NCBI GenBank assembly: GCA_965660675.1 | Contig: CBFIAU010000005.1 | Span: 62,001-126,000, forward strand | Reading direction: 5' to 3' | Origin: UBA12202 sp002691725 | GTDB lineage: Bacteria > Pseudomonadota > Alphaproteobacteria > Puniceispirillales > UBA1172 | Length of the DNA stretch: 64,000 bases | In this document: piece by piece, positions 26,536-34,974 of the stretch | Numbering within the stretch: position 1 is the stretch's first letter | Layout: the number at the start of each line of letters is the position of its first letter | Translations under genes and position numbers: made by a program | Notes under the pieces: model-generated | What the model saw: the letters and a program-made list of their open reading frames with translations, nothing else | The model's database searches: none | Told to the model about the DNA's origin: nothing

Positions 26536-27159
26536 TTACGCGAGCGCTTTTTCCGCTTGCTTAACCTGCTTTTTAGCATCGGTTTTAGTAACCTTCATGC
26601 CAGTAAGCTGGCGCACAACATCAATGGCTGATGTTGCCGCAATCTCTGAAACGTCTTTTAGTGCTGCATTCTTGGCATTGGCGATATCAGCTTCTGCTGC
26701 CGCCATTTTCTTTGCCAGATTAGCATTAGCCGTTTCCATTTTGCGATCCATTTTATTCATGATGCTTTCGGTGGCTTGGCGTGTTTTATCGCTGGCCTCA
26801 TTACGAGCATTTGCCAGCATGTCTTCAAACGTGACCCGCGCCTTTTCAGCATCTTCAGATGCTTGTCTTGCCCGCCGTAAGTCATCTTCGATACGATTGT
26901 GACGTTCTTCCAGCACTGAGCCAATGCGAGGAACAACGACACGCCACATCAACAGATAAGCAAGCATAAAGCTCACAATCAGCCAGAAGATCTGGGTTGG
27001 CCAAGTGGTGAAATCCAGCTGTGGCAGACCGCCGCTTGCCTCACCCTTTTCCGATGCGGCAAGCGCAACATTAGACATTGTCATAACAATGCCGCCAGCC
27101 AAAAGGCCGGAAGGGTAAGATTTGATTTGACGCGGTTCCGTCTGACCTGATGGTTTCAT
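26536..27159 (-). CDS. ATP synthase Fo subunit b' (second b-type subunit)
   Basis: The 207-residue protein has an N-terminal extension with a signal-like hydrophobic stretch, then FTTWPTQIFWLIVSFMLAYLL as the membrane helix and a long coiled coil (RIGSVLEERHNRIEDDL onwards). Alphaproteobacteria and chloroplasts use a b/b' heterodimer instead of two b copies. The ATG at 27159 has an AGGGA ribosome site. Confidence 0.92.
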   Translation of the reverse strand: MKPSGQTEPRQIKSYPSGLLAGGIVMTMSNVALAASEKGEASGGLPQLDFTTWPTQIFWLIVSFMLAYLLMWRVVVPRIGSVLEERHNRIEDDLRRARQASEDAEKARVTFEDMLANARNEASDKTRQATESIMNKMDRKMETANANLAKKMAAAEADIANAKNAALKDVSEIAATSAIDVVRQLTGMKVTKTDAKKQVKQAEKALA

Positions 27160-27215
27160 GACGCAATCCCTGATCTATGGCTTAATAGTGTCTCAAAATA
27201 TTGTTTCTAAGCGTA

Positions 27216-27443
27216 TTAAAATACGAAGAGAAGCAATAGGGCAACAACGAGTGCGAAAAGCGCAATCGCTTCGGTCAGGGCAAAGCCCAGAATGCCGATA
27301 CCAAAGACGTCGTTACGTGCTGATGGGTTACGGGCAATCGAGTTGACCAGTGATGAGAAGATGTTACCAATACCGATACCAACGCCCAGAAGAGGGAGTA
27401 CGGCAATACCGGCACCGATGAGTTTTGCTGCTTCAGCTTCCAT
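27216..27443 (-). CDS. atpE: ATP synthase Fo subunit c
   Basis: The 75-residue hairpin of two membrane helices has the polar loop (NSIARNPSARNDVFG) and the proton-binding Glu in FALTEAIALFAL. It forms the rotor ring. A GGAAGGA ribosome site precedes the ATG. Confidence 0.97.
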   Translation of the reverse strand: MEAEAAKLIGAGIAVLPLLGVGIGIGNIFSSLVNSIARNPSARNDVFGIGILGFALTEAIALFALVVALLLLFVF

Positions 27444-27519
27444 GGATTTTTCCTTCCGTTACTGATGTTAAGTTGTAGTTAATTATCCGCCTTTCAACGG
27501 AATTCAATGTCTGCCTGTT

Positions 27520-28263
27520 TTAATGAAGATGGATAGCATCATTAAGATACATGCAGGTAAGAATAGTAAAGACATATGCCTGCAATGCGGCGACCAGAAC
27601 TTCGAGTCCGGTCAAGCCAATCAAGGCAAGAAATGGTAACAGCGCCCCAGGGGCATAAACCCCGCCAGCACCTGTGATCATAACCGCAAGTCCAGCAAAC
27701 ACTTTCAGCATAGTGTGACCTGCCAGCATATTGGCAAACAGTCGAACCGATAAGCTGACCGGACGCACAAAATATGACACAACCTCAATAATAATGAGGA
27801 ACGGGATCAAGACCTTTGGCGCGCCGGGCGGCACAAAGAATGTCAGGAAATGCGTGCCATGCTTGAAAATGGCGATGAGCGTAACGCCGATAAAAATGAA
27901 TAATGCCAGCACAAAGGTGACGATGATCTGGCTGGTAAAAGTGTAAGAATATGGGATAAGACCAAGCATATTTCCGAAAAGCAGAAACACAAACAAGGTG
28001 AAAATAAATGGAAAATAAGGTCTGCCTTCGTTCCCGACGGTGCCGCTCACCATATCGGCAATAAATTCATACATCATTTCAGCGGCGCCTTGCATACGGC
28101 CGGGCACCATCTGGCGGCCACGCATAGCAAGGGTTAGAAATAGCGTGCTAAGAATAACGGCCAACATCATAAACAAAGCTGAGTTTGAAAATGAGATATC
28201 ATATCCAAACAGCTCAAGTTGCATCAGGGACTTGATGGTAAATTGCTCAACTGGTGAGTGCAT
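27520..28263 (-). CDS. atpB: ATP synthase Fo subunit a
   Basis: The 247-residue subunit has about five membrane helices, with the essential Arg in VSLSVRLFANMLAGH and the conserved LTGLEVLVAALQAYVFTIL at the end. It forms the proton half-channels next to the c ring. An AAGGA ribosome site lies before the ATG. Confidence 0.97.
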   Translation of the reverse strand: MHSPVEQFTIKSLMQLELFGYDISFSNSALFMMLAVILSTLFLTLAMRGRQMVPGRMQGAAEMMYEFIADMVSGTVGNEGRPYFPFIFTLFVFLLFGNMLGLIPYSYTFTSQIIVTFVLALFIFIGVTLIAIFKHGTHFLTFFVPPGAPKVLIPFLIIIEVVSYFVRPVSLSVRLFANMLAGHTMLKVFAGLAVMITGAGGVYAPGALLPFLALIGLTGLEVLVAALQAYVFTILTCMYLNDAIHLH

Positions 28264-28293
28264 GTTCCTATCCTTATTATCCTGTTTGAACAG

Positions 28294-28692
28294 CTAGTTC
28301 TGATCGTTATTCTTATCATCCGATCTATGCTGATCAAAATACCCCAATTTTAACCCTTGGCCTGTTGCCATTCTCCAGATATTTACCATGCCAGCCATTG
28401 CGCCCAAGAAAAAAAGTATAATCATAAAAAGCGGCAATGTTCCAAGCCATTGATCCAGCATCCATCCGATAAATGTTCCTACTGCTATTCCGGCTACTAA
28501 TTCGGTTGCTATGCGTCCAATTAATGCCATAGCATCGGCAGGCAGTCTTGCTCTCGAATGGTGAGCTTTATTTGGATTGGCGAGATGATGTTCAGCTTGT
28601 CCTATACGTTCATCCAAACTGTCTTTGGTTTTGTCATCTTCAGCCTTGGGCTTGTCGGAGATGATAATTATCCTTTCAAAATATTCGGTCAC
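28294..28692 (-). CDS. atpI: AtpI-like ATP synthase accessory membrane protein
   Basis: A protein with two membrane helices (ATELVAGIAVGTFIGWMLDQ and LPLFMIILFFLGAMAGMVNI) at the head of the Fo operon. AtpI/UncI helps assemble the c ring and may act in Mg2+ uptake. The start is uncertain: the GTG at 28690-28692 is used here, but the best-spaced purine-rich site is further inside the gene and the next in-frame ATG is codon 55. The C-terminus is very polar (DQHRSDDKNNDQN). Confidence 0.8.
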   Translation of the reverse strand: MTEYFERIIIISDKPKAEDDKTKDSLDERIGQAEHHLANPNKAHHSRARLPADAMALIGRIATELVAGIAVGTFIGWMLDQWLGTLPLFMIILFFLGAMAGMVNIWRMATGQGLKLGYFDQHRSDDKNNDQN

Positions 28693-28695
28693 TAA

Positions 28696-28733
28696 ATTCG
28701 TTATATATTCACCTGGATGATATCCTAACGAAT
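28696..28733 (-). promoter_or_regulatory. Inverted repeat in the atp operon leader
   Basis: ATTCGTTA (28696-28703) and TAACGAAT (28726-28733) are perfect complements 22 bp apart, directly before the atpI start and downstream of the candidate promoter. In the mRNA this hairpin would sit against the start codon and could reduce initiation. Confidence 0.45.
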
Positions 28734-28743
28734 GTCTTAACGC

Positions 28744-28749
28744 ATTATA
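28744..28749 (-). promoter_or_regulatory. Candidate -10 box of the atp Fo operon
   Basis: On the minus strand this reads TATAAT, a perfect -10 hexamer 51 bp upstream of the annotated atpI start. No good -35 box is visible at the normal distance. The rest of the 203-bp spacer 28693-28895 shows nothing else convincing. Confidence 0.35.
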
Positions 28750-28895
28750 AGTGTTTGTAAATGAATTCCATAGACAAACCTCACAATTCGCGCTTGCAAA
28801 GTATGATTACAGCACCATTATGTCAAGTGATCATGAAAGGAGATTTCCCCCATATGTCCACATATCATGAGGCAAATAGTCCCATCACCTCAAAA

Positions 28896-31800
28896 CTAGG
28901 CAGATTGTTTGTATTTTTCAGCAGTTTGCAGATCAACGGATACAACCTGACTAATGCCTTTTTGTTGCATGGTAACACCAAATAAGCGGTCCATTTGCGC
29001 CATGGTTAGGCGATGATGCGTAACAATGATAAATCGTGTATCGGTTTCAGCCGCAATTTCATTAATCATGGAACAGAATCGGCCAACATTTCGATCATCA
29101 AGCGGCGCATCAACCTCATCAAGAATACAAACGGGGGCAGGGTTGGTAAGGAAAACAGCAAAAATCAGCGCCAGCGCGGTTAACGCCTGCTCACCACCTG
29201 ATAGAAGTGACAGCGATTGCAGCCTTTTGCCGGGTGGGCTGGCCATAATATCAAGCCCTGCCTCTAATGGATCATCACCTTCGGTCAGCACCAGCTCAGC
29301 AGTGCCGCCATTAAATAGACGCTTAAATAAATCACCAAAATGCCTATTCACATCAGCAAAGCTTTTCAGCAAACGCTCTCTGCCTTCACGATTTAGCTGA
29401 TTAATCGCATCACGAAGCGTCGCCACCGCCTTCACCAGATCATCACGTTCGGTGGTCAGCTCAATGATCTTCTCCTTGACTTCTGCCATTTCGATTTCTG
29501 CCCGCAGGTTAACCGGGCCAATATTATCGCGTTCCCGTAACAGCCTCTCTAGCCGAGCTTCCAGCATAGAGAGTTGGCTATGATCTGGTATGGTATCGGT
29601 ATCGGTATTACCCGTTATGTCAGCAAGCTGATCAGGCGTTGTATCCAATTTCTCCTTGATCCGATTAATCGTCTCATCAAAGGCGTTTTGGACGACCACT
29701 AGCTCACCTTCTTTTCTGATCATGTCTTCGCGTGTTTGCGCTAACGCCGCCTCATCTGTGCGGTGTTCATTGGCCGCCGTGGATTGGGCGGTTTCGGCAA
29801 GAGCTAATGCGTCACCAGCTTGCTGAACGGTTTCAGCAGATGTTGCTATAGAAGCGGCGAGAGCATTTCGCTTTTCGATCAGCATGTTAGGCTGGTCTTG
29901 GAGCTTTGCTAATTCCTCAGTCACATGGTCTTGTCTTTGTTTAAGCTCTGCCAAGCGGCTAAAGGTGCCGTCATAGCGGAGCGTCCAGCTTTCCAGATTG
30001 CGCGTGACATCACGGAGGGTTTGCTGGCGTAATTCGCGAGACCGCATAATGGTATTCTCGCTGCTCATCGCCTCAGCCAAGCGCGTCCTTGCTTCATCTG
30101 TGGTGAGGCGCTTGTCTTGTAACTGGGCGGCCAGCTCATCATGGGAGTTTAGCTCAGACAGGTCTTTTTCTATGCGCGATAAGGTATCGGTCAAATCAGC
30201 GACCGCTTGCGCTAAATCCTGTTTTTGAGTTTCGGCGGTGGCACGCGCGGCTTGCGCCTGCTCAAACTGACGGGTTGCTTCCAAAACATGATGCTGTGCT
30301 TGTCTTTCCATATCACGCAAGGTGGAAATATTCTGCTCAGCTTCGGCAGCTATATGGTTATCGGTATTGGCTTGCTCACTCGCGGCCAGGGCATTGCTGC
30401 GAATATCTTCAATCTGGCCTAAAAGCTCTTTATGCCGCGTTTCATGGCGAAGGCGTTCTGCGGTGCTAGCGGCGGCGCCCGGCAATTTAATATAGCCATC
30501 CCAACGCCAGCATCCACCTGATGAAGTGGTGATCATTTGCCCGGCTTTAAGATGCGGTTGGAGCGATATAGCGGTTTCAATATCGCTCACCACACCCACC
30601 CCGGATAGCGCAGATATCAAGGCATCAGGGATATCCAGATACTGCATTAATGGAGTTGTATTGGCAGGCGCATCAGGTGTGGCATGTGAGCTTATATCTT
30701 GCCGCCAATAGCCGTCACCGCCCTCATATTGCCCGTTATTGCCAACAGGTGAGGCGAGGCTTTCTGCCAATACCGCCGCCAGGGCTTGTTCCATGCCGTC
30801 TTTGATCGTGATCATGGTTGATACAGCCGGCCCATCCTGCTCTGCGTTTTGGTCAATAAGCAATGATGCAAGCGTATCTATTTCGCCGCTTATTCGGCGT
30901 TCCAAGGCTTCTGCCTCGACAGCTTTATCACGGCTTACTTGCGCTGTATCTTTCAGGTTCTCAGCATTAGCCATAGCGGTTTCACGTTGGCTGATCGCCT
31001 CAATCGCGGCGGCCTCGGCCTGTTTTAAGCTATCATTAGCGGTATCTCTGGCTTCGGTTAATCGCGCCAGATCAAGGGCTGATAATTTAGCCCGAACATC
31101 ATCAAGCCGCCGCTGGCTATCCTGGCGTTGCCGCTCAAGGGTGCTTTGGTCACGTTCAACAGCATGATAGCGGGCGGTAATATCGGCTAGCTCGGCTTCG
31201 GCCTGATTGGCCAGATCACGGGCTTTGCCGCGTTCTTCCTGGGCTTTGATCAGATCAGGTTGATCATCTTTCTCGGCTGCTTCAAGCTCAGCTTGTTCGG
31301 TTTTTAGCTGATCCAGGGCGTTGGTGGCATCGGTCTGGAGCTGAGTTTCACGGTCGATATCAGAACTGATTTGGTCAAGCCGTGTCTGTGCCTCACGGGT
31401 TTGTGATGCCATGCGTTCTTCTTCTTTGTCGATATCAGCCATCGCCAAATCAAGTCGCTGTTTTTCTGCCATGACTTCGGCGTTTCGCTGGCGCAGAGGC
31501 GGCACGGCATCATTGGCCTGCTGTAATGCCGCAGCGGAGGCGCTGACTTTGACAGTGGCTTCGGCAACAACACGTTTGCAGGCTCGATCACGTTCCTTTG
31601 CTGTCTCCAGATTGGATAGATCAACGCGATAACGGCTTTCCAGTAACTGCGCTTCTGCCATGCTAATACGGTCGGCGATAGAGCGATATCGGGCGGCTTG
31701 CCTTGCCTGTTTTGAAAGTGACGATTTTTGCTCATCCATTTGGGTCAGGACATCATCGACACGCATCAGATTACGTTCTGCCGTATTAAGCCGTAATGTG

Positions 31801-32336
31801 GCTTCGTGGCGGCGATGTTGAAGCCCTTTGGTGTTGGCGGCTTCTTCGAGTAAGCCCCGGCGCTCGGTAGGTTTAGCATTGATCAATGCACCGACACGGC
31901 CTTGGCTAACAATGCCATGACTGCGGGCGCCAGTCGCCAGATCAGCGAATAATAATTGCACATCGCGGCCACGAACAGGTTTTCCATTAATGCGATAAGT
32001 ACTGCCTTTGCCGCGATCAAGGCGCCGTGATATTTCTAGTTTATCTTCACTTGCATAGGCGGCAATACTGGCATCACCATTGTCAATAGTGAGCATGACT
32101 TCGGCAAAATTGCGCGCAGGACGCTGTGATGTTCCGGCAAAAATGACATCATCCAGCTCACCGCCGCGCATAGATTTAGCTGAGGTTTCGCCCATTAACC
32201 ATTGCAGCGCCTCAACAATATTGGACTTGCCGCAACCATTTGGCCCAACAATTCCTGTCAGACCCTCATCAATGGTGACTTCCTCAGGTTCGGCAAAGGA
32301 TTTGAAACCGGTTATCTTAAGATGCGTGAATGGCAA
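28896..32336 (-). CDS. smc: Chromosome segregation protein SMC
   Basis: The 1146-residue condensin ATPase has the N-terminal Walker A GPNGCGKSN (from residue 31), a Q-loop region, two long coiled coils rich in Glu, Gln and Ala flanking a hinge (about residues 500-650, with DIPDALISALSGVGVVSD), and the C-terminal signature LSLLSGGEQALTALAL and Walker B VCILDEVDAPLDD. It begins with a TTG codon giving MPFTHLKITGFKSF, the family N-terminus; the nearby ATG is out of frame. It is downstream of the DsbA-like and DUF721 genes. Confidence 0.97.
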   Translation of the reverse strand: MPFTHLKITGFKSFAEPEEVTIDEGLTGIVGPNGCGKSNIVEALQWLMGETSAKSMRGGELDDVIFAGTSQRPARNFAEVMLTIDNGDASIAAYASEDKLEISRRLDRGKGSTYRINGKPVRGRDVQLLFADLATGARSHGIVSQGRVGALINAKPTERRGLLEEAANTKGLQHRRHEATLRLNTAERNLMRVDDVLTQMDEQKSSLSKQARQAARYRSIADRISMAEAQLLESRYRVDLSNLETAKERDRACKRVVAEATVKVSASAAALQQANDAVPPLRQRNAEVMAEKQRLDLAMADIDKEEERMASQTREAQTRLDQISSDIDRETQLQTDATNALDQLKTEQAELEAAEKDDQPDLIKAQEERGKARDLANQAEAELADITARYHAVERDQSTLERQRQDSQRRLDDVRAKLSALDLARLTEARDTANDSLKQAEAAAIEAISQRETAMANAENLKDTAQVSRDKAVEAEALERRISGEIDTLASLLIDQNAEQDGPAVSTMITIKDGMEQALAAVLAESLASPVGNNGQYEGGDGYWRQDISSHATPDAPANTTPLMQYLDIPDALISALSGVGVVSDIETAISLQPHLKAGQMITTSSGGCWRWDGYIKLPGAAASTAERLRHETRHKELLGQIEDIRSNALAASEQANTDNHIAAEAEQNISTLRDMERQAQHHVLEATRQFEQAQAARATAETQKQDLAQAVADLTDTLSRIEKDLSELNSHDELAAQLQDKRLTTDEARTRLAEAMSSENTIMRSRELRQQTLRDVTRNLESWTLRYDGTFSRLAELKQRQDHVTEELAKLQDQPNMLIEKRNALAASIATSAETVQQAGDALALAETAQSTAANEHRTDEAALAQTREDMIRKEGELVVVQNAFDETINRIKEKLDTTPDQLADITGNTDTDTIPDHSQLSMLEARLERLLRERDNIGPVNLRAEIEMAEVKEKIIELTTERDDLVKAVATLRDAINQLNREGRERLLKSFADVNRHFGDLFKRLFNGGTAELVLTEGDDPLEAGLDIMASPPGKRLQSLSLLSGGEQALTALALIFAVFLTNPAPVCILDEVDAPLDDRNVGRFCSMINEIAAETDTRFIIVTHHRLTMAQMDRLFGVTMQQKGISQVVSVDLQTAEKYKQSA
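29592..29609 (-). repeat. 6-bp in-frame repeat in smc
   Basis: Plus-strand copies GGTATC, GGTATC, GGTATT encode NTDTDT on the minus strand, in a coiled-coil break of SMC. Confidence 0.6.
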
Positions 32337-32412
32337 TAGTCATTAGTCTTTCTGTGAACTCAGATTACTGTGAATTGGGGTAATTGAGGAGATAAGGCAG
32401 AACATCACATGA

Positions 32413-33078
32413 TCATGTCATGAAGCGATTAAGAATCTCCTCAAACTCATCATAAGGTTTAAATCCTGCAATCACTTCCTTATCGTTAATCACAAAAGTA
32501 GGTGTTGAGTTAATTTCAAATCGGTCATAGCCATCCTGGGCGATTTTGACAATCCCTTCCAGATAGGGGCGATTATTCATCATGCCAGAAAACTCATCTT
32601 CATTAATACCGGCAATTCGCGCCATATCCTGCAATTCTAATAGCGGATATTGTGAGGCCGCCCATTTCGATTGCTGGCTTAATAAAATATCCAGCATGCC
32701 TTCATAAGCGGCTTCGGGAACAGCGCGCGCCAACGCATGCGCATAGACGGCTAATTCTGATAAGGGAAAGTCACGATATTCGAATCGCGCTTTGCCTGTA
32801 TCAATCCAATTTGTTTTGACCTCAGGATAGGTATCAAGATGAAATTGGGCGCAATACCCGCATGTCATGGAAAAATATTCAGCTATTAGAATAGGCGCGT
32901 CAGGGTCACCAATAATGCGTGGGGAAAGCGCCGCCTCAATATTAAAATCTTGAGCAAAACCTTGCCTTGAAAGAAAAGGTGTAGCCAAACCAGCTATCCC
33001 AAACGACATGCCCGTTGCCATAGAAGCAATAAGAAAATGACGTCTGTTTTTGTGGCTTTTTGTCTGTTGGGGCGCCAT
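32413..33078 (-). CDS. DsbA-family periplasmic thiol-disulfide oxidoreductase
   Basis: The 221-residue protein has a twin-arginine-like signal (KNRRHFLIAS) with likely cleavage after GFA, then a thioredoxin fold with the active site CGYC (residues 73-76) and the cis-Pro segment STPTFVIND near the end. It resembles DsbA/BdbD proteins that form or isomerise disulfides. The gene lies between DUF721 and smc, as in other alphaproteobacteria. Confidence 0.9.
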   Translation of the reverse strand: MAPQQTKSHKNRRHFLIASMATGMSFGIAGLATPFLSRQGFAQDFNIEAALSPRIIGDPDAPILIAEYFSMTCGYCAQFHLDTYPEVKTNWIDTGKARFEYRDFPLSELAVYAHALARAVPEAAYEGMLDILLSQQSKWAASQYPLLELQDMARIAGINEDEFSGMMNNRPYLEGIVKIAQDGYDRFEINSTPTFVINDKEVIAGFKPYDEFEEILNRFMT

Positions 33079-33155
33079 GGATAAACCTTTCGTTAATCAA
33101 CATGCTGTATATCTGCATTAATCAACCTCATTATAAGGTATGCTCACGGTTCAGT

Positions 33156-33716
33156 CTATGGTGTTTTTGCATCAGCAAGGCGAAGCATCAACATAGCGGT
33201 GAGCTTTTGCCGCAATTGGTCATCTTTAATGGCGCTGATCATGGCCTCTAATTCGGCTTTTTCGGCGTCATCCATATCCCATTTCGGCGGAAGGGATGGG
33301 TGCGGTGTCGCTTGCGAGCTTGCTATGGGCTTGCCCGCATTTGCGCGGTTTTGGGTGCCGGCAGCCGATTGATTAATGCGGATACGGCCAAACGCCATAT
33401 ATCCAACCTGATTATTTGCCCTTTCAATAATATCAGCGGATAGCATTTGTAGTTCAGGGGCGCGCGCCGATGTCGTGCCAATACTAAGAACAGCAATGCT
33501 GGCATTATTGATGGAATGCGGGGCGTTATCCCCATCGGGGAAATGCACGGCTAGAGGCAAGGCCCATTCCGCCGCATGACCAGCAATATCAGCCCAGTTT
33601 TTGACAATAACCTGAAACAGTTTACCTTGTTTACGGAGAACCGGCGCAAGAATTTTATCTGCGATGAGGTTAAGCCGTGTCGCCCGTTTTATGCGTTTAT
33701 CCTTGCCTCTGTTCAT
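33156..33716 (-). CDS. DUF721/DciA-like protein
   Basis: The 186-residue protein has an N-terminal domain with VLRKQGKLFQVIVKNWADIAG, the DUF721 signature; DciA members assist replicative helicase loading. The variable C-terminal half is low in complexity. Its ATG is only 20 bp from the divergent mutY start, so the two promoters must overlap or lie inside the neighbouring gene. Confidence 0.8.
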   Translation of the reverse strand: MNRGKDKRIKRATRLNLIADKILAPVLRKQGKLFQVIVKNWADIAGHAAEWALPLAVHFPDGDNAPHSINNASIAVLSIGTTSARAPELQMLSADIIERANNQVGYMAFGRIRINQSAAGTQNRANAGKPIASSQATPHPSLPPKWDMDDAEKAELEAMISAIKDDQLRQKLTAMLMLRLADAKTP

Positions 33717-33736
33717 GAGACCATTATATAGACGTC

Positions 33737-34957
33737 ATGCCATCCGAAACCAAAAGAAAAATCACTGATACTGATAATTCTGCTTGCATGGATATGACCC
33801 AACATGTGCTGGATTGGTATGACAGCCATCGCCGCGACTTGCCTTGGCGGATGCCTCCGGGTCAGCATGCAGACCCTTATAAAGTCATGTTATCTGAAAT
33901 TATGCTGCAACAGACAACGGTTGAGGCGGTAAAGCCATATTTTCAGCGGTTTCTGTCGCTTTGGCCAACGCTGTCTGATCTCGCGGCGGCATCACAGGAT
34001 GAAGTCATGAAGGCGTGGGCAGGGCTTGGCTATTATTCGCGGGCGCGGAATCTCTACAAAGCCGCGCAACTGATCATGACCGAATATGATGGTCAGTTTC
34101 CTGACCAGGAAGATGAATTATTGAAATTACCCGGAATTGGCGGCTATTCGGCGGCGGCGATCGCGGCGATTGCCTTTGGCAGACGGGCGGTGGTGATTGA
34201 TGCAAATATCGAACGCATCATAGCACGTTATGCGGCAATCCCTGATCTATTGCCAGCGGCAAAGCCAGCTATTCGCGCGGTCTTGGATGACCTTACGCCA
34301 AACGAACGCGCTGGTGATTTTGCGCAGGCTCTGATGGATATTGGCAGCCGTATTTGTACCCCGCCACGGAAAAAAGCTGGCCAGTTGTCACAGCCGCAAT
34401 GCCTCATCTGTCCACTCGCTTCGGGATGTCAGGGGCGGCATGCTGATCCATCATCATGGCCGCGAAAACCGGCAAAGCGCGCCCGCGCGATGCGGCGAGG
34501 TGAGGTGCTGATATTGGTATCAGATGATAATCATGTGGCATTGACGCGGCGTCCTGATCAAGGGCTGCTTGGCGGTATGATGCTGTTTCCGACAACTAGC
34601 TGGCCAGATGGCTCACGTCGGCATGTTGATTATCCGATTGAGGCAAATAGTCTGCTTGGGGCGCTATTAGAGATGTATCAGGCGACCGCCAATCAGCACA
34701 GGCTTAATCAGCCAGTTCACCATATATTCAGCCATTTTGAATTAGAGCTGAAAGTGACGATAATGACAGGGGTGCGGCGGCAACTTATGCAAGACTTATT
34801 GGTGCAAGATTTACTGGTGCAAGACTTACTGGCGCAAGATTTACTGGCGCAAGTTATCTGGTGCCCATTAACGGAGCTTGCAGGCGAAGCCATGCCAAGC
34901 GTTATGCGCAAAGTCGTCACACTAGCCGAAGCGCATAGAGGGCGTTTTATGTCTTGA
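33737..34957 (+). CDS. mutY: A/G-specific adenine glycosylase
   Basis: MutY removes adenine opposite 8-oxoguanine. The 406-residue protein has MLQQTTVEAV with the catalytic Glu, the helix-hairpin-helix LPGIGGYSAAAIAA, the catalytic Asp in VVIDANIERI, an iron-sulfur loop and a C-terminal NUDIX-like domain (RPDQGLLGGMMLFPT). Two oddities: the first two Fe-S cysteines are separated by 14 residues instead of the usual 6 (34355-34429), and the C-terminal domain carries four LL(V/A)QD repeats from a 15-bp tandem array (34789-34848). Later Met codons near residues 18-20 could also be starts. Confidence 0.93.
   Translation: MPSETKRKITDTDNSACMDMTQHVLDWYDSHRRDLPWRMPPGQHADPYKVMLSEIMLQQTTVEAVKPYFQRFLSLWPTLSDLAAASQDEVMKAWAGLGYYSRARNLYKAAQLIMTEYDGQFPDQEDELLKLPGIGGYSAAAIAAIAFGRRAVVIDANIERIIARYAAIPDLLPAAKPAIRAVLDDLTPNERAGDFAQALMDIGSRICTPPRKKAGQLSQPQCLICPLASGCQGRHADPSSWPRKPAKRARAMRRGEVLILVSDDNHVALTRRPDQGLLGGMMLFPTTSWPDGSRRHVDYPIEANSLLGALLEMYQATANQHRLNQPVHHIFSHFELELKVTIMTGVRRQLMQDLLVQDLLVQDLLAQDLLAQVIWCPLTELAGEAMPSVMRKVVTLAEAHRGRFMS
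34789..34848 (+). repeat. 15-bp in-frame tandem array, four copies, in mutY
   Basis: Four 15-bp units start at 34789, 34804, 34819 and 34834; units 2 and 4 differ by one base and a fifth degenerates after GCAAG. They encode repeated QDLL(V/A). A copy-number change would keep the frame. Confidence 0.9.
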
Positions 34958-34974
34958 TGGCTTGGCGGCAGAGC

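Noticed and set aside
28851..28985. Small plus-strand frame with an AAAGGAG site opposite the smc 3' end
   Set aside because: Most of it lies antisense to the conserved smc C-terminus and the peptide resembles nothing; the good ribosome-like site alone is not enough.
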